A program made the translations under genes and the position numbers. Of a DNA stretch of 64,000 bases, positions 60,959 through 64,000 are shown piece by piece (positions within the stretch are counted from its first letter, which is position 1; the number at the start of each line of letters is the position of its first letter). Below the pieces are notes generated by a model, which was given only the letters and a program-made list of their open reading frames with translations, made no database searches and was not told the DNA's origin. The DNA is from Chimonanthus salicifolius. Lineage: Eukaryota > Streptophyta > Magnoliopsida > Laurales > Calycanthaceae. The stretch spans positions 14,823,828-14,887,827 of the forward strand of contig CM023540.1 of assembly GCA_013350335.1 (NCBI GenBank), read 5' to 3'.

Positions 60959-63229
60959 CTTGGGACCCACACCCTTGGCGCATATGACTTAGAATTCTCT
61001 CTTTAATTCAAAATTTGAATTTTTGCAATTCAAGTTGGAGCAAGAAAAACCCAACTAGGACACCTATTTAGCAAAAGACCAAAATACCCCTAGATTTTCT
61101 ATTTTAATTAGAATACCTTTTGGCGGACTACACTCTACAAATCCCTAGGCTTGGCGCAAAACACCCCTTCTACATACGAATATTCATCTCTCTCCCCTTG
61201 GGTTTCATCTCCTGAAAGGTATGTAATTTTCCTTAATCTCTCTCTATAATATTCTTCTATTTTTTATCTTCTTCCTTCTTGCTCTCTTTCTAAAGTTCGT
61301 CCATACTCTGCTGCCCATAGCCATGAAAAATCTAGAATCCCTCTCCATGTTTTCATACAAAAATTCTCATGTTCCTTAGAAAATATTGTCATCCAAAACT
61401 GCTCCGACTTGTAAAACCCAATTTTGACCTTGAAAACGTTGGATTCACGAAATTTTCATGAAATACATAGTTGTAGCCCTTGAAGTCTACTTTGCAACGC
61501 CAAAAGAATCAGGTCAATCAGATATCAGGGTAAAAAGTTATGGCCAAAATACTGAAACTGTGTCAAAACCCCCTTTTCAAAATTCTACCCGAATTTGAGT
61601 TTTCTTGACCCATGTTTTTCATGGAGAACTACCCATGTTTTTACAAAGAAGAAATTAACTAAATTTCCTTATTAGATGTACTTAGAGAAAAAAAATTTAA
61701 AAACCCTGTGATCCTTTGCTAGAATCGGCTATACCATCTGTGGAGAACCTTACCACCTGTGCCTTTTAGTGGAATGTTGGGCAACTGTGATTTCAGATTC
61801 AGATTTGTCTCTCTTTGAACACTATCGCGAGAAAAATAATAATCGAAGCTACCAAACTCGAAATTTAACAAAATTTATATATCTGGAAACTAGACAGAGA
61901 GATCTACCTACGTTTAAAATTTGAGAATTTTATGAGTTGGATTGATACCCCAAATCTCGTTTGCAAGTCAGATCTAAAACCAAATTTGAAGTCTGTATAA
62001 CAGTTCTGTATCCATCCACGAATTTAATTGTAACTTGACCTAGAGACCTTAGATCGATGCAAAATTTAATGTCATTGTGAAGCTAACAAAGAGATCTACT
62101 GCTAAATTTTGAGAATTTTTGGATTTGATTTGATGGGTCAAATATTGTCTGCAAGCTGAAACTGATCATAGACTGCAATCGGATTGGCAGAATGTAAGGC
62201 TAGGAAACTTGGGATGAGGCAAACGAGATATTTCTGGAATCTTCGCAAAGAGACCTACTTGCTGTAAAAATATTGAAATTTTTTAATATTCAAACAGACA
62301 GCAAAAAATTCTGCAATAACGTTAAATTTTGCATAGTTCGGCTATCTTGCATGGACCTTAGACCATTACCCTAAACCTATGGCTTTAGACCACCTTAGGC
62401 GGGACAGTAGCCCATTATTCATGATCATCAGATTAATGTTGTTTTAAGAGATCAAATCAACATAATTTTAATTGCTTAGGACCTTAAAGCTTGTCTTTAA
62501 AGCTTGGATTTATAGCTAGCACTGTGCACTTCACGCATTCTTAGGTGAGGAGAACAATTTCACTTCATGTTTTTATTTGCAGTATGAATTATCATATTTC
62601 ATGTTTGATGTGATGAGTGAATGCAAGTATCGGGTCTATGAATGGGACTGAGAACTTTATAGAGAGATGGGTTAGATTCCGGTGCTAAGCTCACATAATG
62701 TAAGGGGGATAACTGAGCTTAAATGTTTAAAAGCCGTGAGCCTACTTAGTATGCTCGGAAGGTGGAAACGCCCGTCCACTTTCTTGAAAGACCCGATAGT
62801 TGTATTCAGATGTAGGTGTGGACTCGTATTACAGGACGTAATACATATGAGAATGTGTGTGGACTTGGTATTTATGAGATAATATTCTTAAGTTATATCG
62901 GTGGTATCGATGTTATGTGATGAACTTATAAGCTATGAGAATGTGTGATATTTGGTGTGATTACCATGATATATGATTTATGCTTTGATTACATGTGATA
63001 ATATGATTTATGAGATCATGTATACTTTTGGACTGAATTGCTATATGAACCATGCTTATTTAAGTTTGGGATGTGATTATATTGTTAAGCATGTTTATGA
63101 GATAATTACCAAACATGATATAGTCACATGGCATGCATGCATGATATATATGTGGAGGCATTCATGCATGATCATACACATGCTGGTGGGCATTGTGAGA
63201 GTGAGATGACAGTGATGACTTTGTTGTGT

Positions 63230-63540
63230 GAGGGGTGGTTATGTTACCATATTCACAAGGGCGTTGTAAGGTCACATTGTGTGGCACGTGGCTTGTGAAT
63301 GTGACAGCATTGTTCACAATGGCATTGTGAGGTGAGATAGTGTGGCATGTGGCTTGCAATTGTGAAAATACCGTGCGAGGCATTGTAAGGTCACATGGTG
63401 TGGCACGTGGTCGCAACGGGGTGCATGTAACATATTGAGGGGCCATTGAGGGCTGAGTTTATGTGTTGAAAGACATTGAGGGCCGAGTGTATGTGTTGAG
63501 AGCCATTGAGGGCTGATGAGCTGATGCATGGGTTGTGGGT
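63230..63540. repeat. Imperfect tandem repeats of GGCATTGTGAGGTCACAT and TGAGGGCCGAGT types
   Basis: Three units of about 60 bp (starting near 63260, 63320 and 63378) share CATTGTAAGGTCACAT and GTGTGGCACGTGG. They are followed by three units of about 35 bp with CATTGAGGGC and TATGTGTTGA. They lie in the probable giant LTR. Minus-strand open frames here only reflect the repeats. Confidence 0.75.
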
Positions 63541-64000
63541 CATGCATCATTACATTTGCATTATTGCCTTATCATGTTGTTGGTTTAAGTTCCAATGCAT
63601 AGTTTATCTTATGTTTTATGTGATAGGAATATGTCTATGCATGATTAATGGATTCGAACATGATTGTATGTGGTGATGGTATGTATAACATGTTATGTGA
63701 AATTGTTACTTTTCATTCGAATGGTTGAGCTCACCCCTTACATTACAGGACATCTGTTGGAGTTGGGTCTCGGCGAGACCCAGGAGTAGACTTAGATTTT
63801 TCTGAAGCTGCATAGGATAAAGATTTAGATTGAATTTTATTTTCTTAGAGATAGTCGGATAGAGACAATTAGATTATTTGGTTATTGATTTGTTTAATTT
63901 GAGGAACAATAAGGTCCTTTGAGATATATTTTGTTGGTATGGTTTGAAGCTTATTTTGAGTAGATGGTTTGTTGTTTTAAAAGCCTTTGAGACTTATTTT

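Larger units (their letters stand above)
58323..64000 (+). mobile_element. Left part of a probable giant gypsy-type LTR, continuing past the window
   Basis: It starts TGTAACAACCCGACCC, an end type like that of the solo LTR at 767-4808. After removing the 2349-bp nested insertion and its duplication, at least 3.3 kb belongs to it. Near 63730 a GAGCTCACCCCTTACATTACAGG block sits where a comparable box lies about 470 bp before the end of the solo LTR. Much of the sequence is non-coding and holds local tandem repeats. Without its right end and target duplication the identification is inference. Confidence 0.45.

Noticed and set aside
63162..63550. Minus-strand frames rich in His, Thr and Pro
   Set aside because: Produced by local tandem repeats inside a probable LTR.

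Overview
The window is nuclear DNA of a flowering plant. It is AT-rich and intron-rich, carries two single-copy plant housekeeping genes, and is otherwise filled with plant transposons (Ty1/copia and Ty3/gypsy LTR elements, L1-type and RTE-type LINEs, SINEs, hAT-like MITEs). The long first introns and many old nested insertions suggest a large genome. I cannot name the species.

Layout. 1-11060: a tandem array of a small LTR retroelement on the minus strand. It has five LTRs of about 1.04 kb alternating with four internal segments of about 380 bp, and 5-bp target duplications (GTTGC) at its outer edges. The first LTR is split by a 4.04-kb solo gypsy-type LTR, and its pre-insertion site is still readable in the other four LTRs. 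The whole array sits between two diverged copies of an older repeat. 11.8-17.3 kb: two decayed minus-strand LINEs. 18.4-18.8 kb: a MITE made of ACCCG-type motifs. 21981-30218: PRMT3 (protein arginine methyltransferase 3), seven exons, with one GC-AG intron and a 4.8-kb first intron holding an RTE LINE and a MITE-like element. 30.6-36.1 kb: a broken unrecognised sequence, a 4 x 104-bp tandem repeat, two MITEs with perfect 8-bp duplications, and a probable solo LTR. 37127-43745: TRAX (translin-associated factor X), six exons, with a LINE RNase H remnant, a MITE-like insert and a SINE in its introns. 43.7-51.9 kb: intergenic DNA with three more copies of the same SINE family. 51.9-58.3 kb: a heavily mutated copia element with MITEs nested in its 5' LTR and its reverse transcriptase. 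58.3-64.0 kb: the left part of another giant LTR, split by a complete 2.3-kb non-autonomous copia-type element with intact LTRs, primer-binding site, G-rich polypurine tract and CTTGG target duplications.

Functional content. Only PRMT3 and TRAX look like intact host genes. Both are on the plus strand, about 7 kb apart, and have unrelated roles: arginine methylation (ribosomal protein uS5 in characterised systems) and the translin-TRAX (C3PO) endoribonuclease. All key catalytic residues I could check are present in both.

The most unusual structure is the LTR-internal-LTR-internal array, which carries a readable history: insertion as a single element, solo-LTR insertion, stepwise amplification of inner units, and one very recent unit duplication. 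Coordinates for exons and target duplications were read directly. Family names rest on recognisable motifs, and no database search was possible.
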